A DNA stretch of 7,811 nt from Betaproteobacteria bacterium (lineage in GTDB: Bacteria > Pseudomonadota > Gammaproteobacteria > Burkholderiales > Burkholderiaceae_E). A model generated the notes under the pieces. The model had not been told where the DNA came from. It saw nothing but the letters and a program-made list of their open reading frames with translations, and did no database searches. Below are positions 6,665-7,811 of this stretch, in pieces. The translations under genes and the position numbers were made by a program. The stretch spans positions 1-7,811 of the forward strand of contig VGHV01000105.1 in the NCBI GenBank assembly GCA_016868095.1. The letters run 5' to 3'. Every line of letters begins with the position of its first letter. Within the stretch, counting starts at the first letter, position 1.

Positions 6665-7811
6665 ATGACGCCGCTTGAGCGTCGGGTCAGTCTCACACTG
6701 GCAAACGTCTTTGCCCTGCGCATGCTGGGATTTTTCATCGTGCTGCCGGTGCTTGCCGAATTTGCCCGAACCTTGCCTGGAGGAGAGCAGGGCCTGCTCG
6801 TCGGATTGGTGATGGGTTCAGCGGGCTTGGCCCAGGCCTGTTTGCAAATTCCCATGGGCTGGGCCTCGGACCGCTTTGGCCGCAAGCTCATCATCGTGCT
6901 GGGTTTTGGCTGCGTGATTATGGGCGCACTGATTTGTGCTCAGGCACAGGATATTTACACCATGATTGCTGGCCGACTGCTTCAGGGTTGTGGCGCGGTG
7001 TCTGCAGCAATTTCTGCCCTGGTTTCGGATCACACCCGCGAAAGTCAGCGAACCAAGGCAATGGCGATGATCGGGATCTCGATCGGCATGTCCTTTATGG
7101 TGTCACTTGGACTTGCGCCCTGGCTTTACGCGCACCAGGGCATGGCGGGTATTTTCTGGCTGACTGCTTTTTTAGCTGCGCTCGCCATTGCCATGGTGCT
7201 TTCGGTGCCAGCTGCAGCCAAAGACCGCAAGCAAGCTCGCGAAGCGATGGCGCTAGGGCCAGCGCTGCTCTTGGTCTTGAGCCATCCCAAGCTTTGGCGG
7301 CTCGATTTGGGCATTTTCGTGCTCAACGCAGTCCAAATGGCGATGTTCGTCGTGGTTCCTGGCTTTCTGGTCCGCAGCGCTGATCTTGCCCTTGCCGAGC
7401 ATTGGCGACTTTACCTGCCCGTGGTCTTTGCCTCCTTTCTTATTGCCATGCCTATGCTGCGGCGCAGCGAACAAAAAGCTGCTTTGCATCAACTCATGCG
7501 CCATGCCCTTGGCATGCTCTTGCTTGTGCAAGTTTGCTGGCTCGTGCTGTGGATGTGGATGCCTGCGCCCTATGCACTTGGCAGCGCGGCAGCCGTCCTA
7601 TTGCTATTTTTTGCCGGTTTTAACATCTTGGAGGCAAGCCTGCCTTCGCAGGTCTCCAAGCTTGCAGACCCGGCTTTGCGAGGCACAGCACTTGGCGCCT
7701 TTAACACCGCACAATCCTTGGGTCTTTTTGCAGGCGGGGCGGTGGGCGGTTGGCTTGCTGGTATGGCATCGCCCCAAACAGTCTTTGTCTTTTGTGCGAT
7801 CCTGCTTCTTG
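6665..7811 (+). CDS. Major facilitator superfamily transporter, YajR-like, 3' end cut by window edge
   Basis: The frame is open to the right edge without a stop, giving 382 visible codons. It opens MTPLERRVSLTLANVFALRM, with first-helix residues like those of YajR-type drug/proton antiporters. The MFS motif A in the loop between helices 2 and 3 is clear: GWASDRFGRK (residues 65-74). RLLQGCG (104-110) is the helix 4 motif. The C-terminal half has RGTALGAFNTAQSLGLFAGG (from residue 339), again YajR-like. About eleven hydrophobic helices are visible, so only a short part is missing. E. coli YajR carries an extra C-terminal domain; whether this protein does lies beyond the edge. An in-frame ATG at 6644 would add seven residues, but its GGGAG is only 2 nt away. 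The ATG at 6665 has TAAGGA 4 nt upstream and is preferred with moderate confidence. Substrate unknown. The gene is divergent from uvrA. Confidence 0.9.
   Translation, partial: MTPLERRVSLTLANVFALRMLGFFIVLPVLAEFARTLPGGEQGLLVGLVMGSAGLAQACLQIPMGWASDRFGRKLIIVLGFGCVIMGALICAQAQDIYTMIAGRLLQGCGAVSAAISALVSDHTRESQRTKAMAMIGISIGMSFMVSLGLAPWLYAHQGMAGIFWLTAFLAALAIAMVLSVPAAAKDRKQAREAMALGPALLLVLSHPKLWRLDLGIFVLNAVQMAMFVVVPGFLVRSADLALAEHWRLYLPVVFASFLIAMPMLRRSEQKAALHQLMRHALGMLLLVQVCWLVLWMWMPAPYALGSAAAVLLLFFAGFNILEASLPSQVSKLADPALRGTALGAFNTAQSLGLFAGGAVGGWLAGMASPQTVFVFCAILLL

Overview
The window looks like ordinary chromosomal DNA from a betaproteobacterium, most likely of the order Burkholderiales. The basis is the style of the proteins (a FixH-family protein followed by a small two-helix membrane protein, an Hsp15 with a full C-terminal tail, and uvrA divergent from a YajR-like transporter) and a moderately GC-rich composition judged by eye. 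The genus cannot be told from the sequence alone. Coding density is very high, with no gene-free stretch over about 125 bases, and there is no sign of a mobile element, CRISPR array, tRNA or rRNA.

Layout from left to right. (1) Bases 1-759, plus strand: the end of a fixH-family gene cut by the window edge, then a 96-residue protein with two predicted membrane helices. This is probably the tail of a cbb3 cytochrome oxidase (cco/fix) cluster lying to the left. (2) Bases 820-1759, minus strand: apt (adenine phosphoribosyltransferase) followed by hslR (Hsp15, ribosome-associated RNA-binding protein), overlapping by 14 nt. (3) Bases 1882-2376, plus strand: a MaoC-family hot-dog-fold hydratase, divergent from apt across a 122-base gap. 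(4) Bases 2379-6588, minus strand: a tightly packed three-gene unit transcribed in the order uvrA, SDR oxidoreductase, uncharacterised helical protein. uvrA and the SDR gene overlap by 4 nt (ATGA), and the helical gene starts 5 bases after the SDR stop. (5) From about 6644 to the right edge, plus strand: a major facilitator superfamily transporter of the YajR-like type, divergent from uvrA and open at the window end.

Functionally the window joins respiration assembly, purine salvage, ribosome rescue, acyl-CoA or fatty-acid type chemistry (MaoC and SDR), nucleotide excision repair and drug or metabolite efflux. I see no evidence of a new defence, mobile or signalling system. The items most worth a second look are the unknown helical protein translated downstream of uvrA and the SDR gene, the SDR with altered cofactor-site motifs placed in the same unit as a repair gene, and a perfect 13-base palindrome in the 55-76 bases between uvrA and the transporter.
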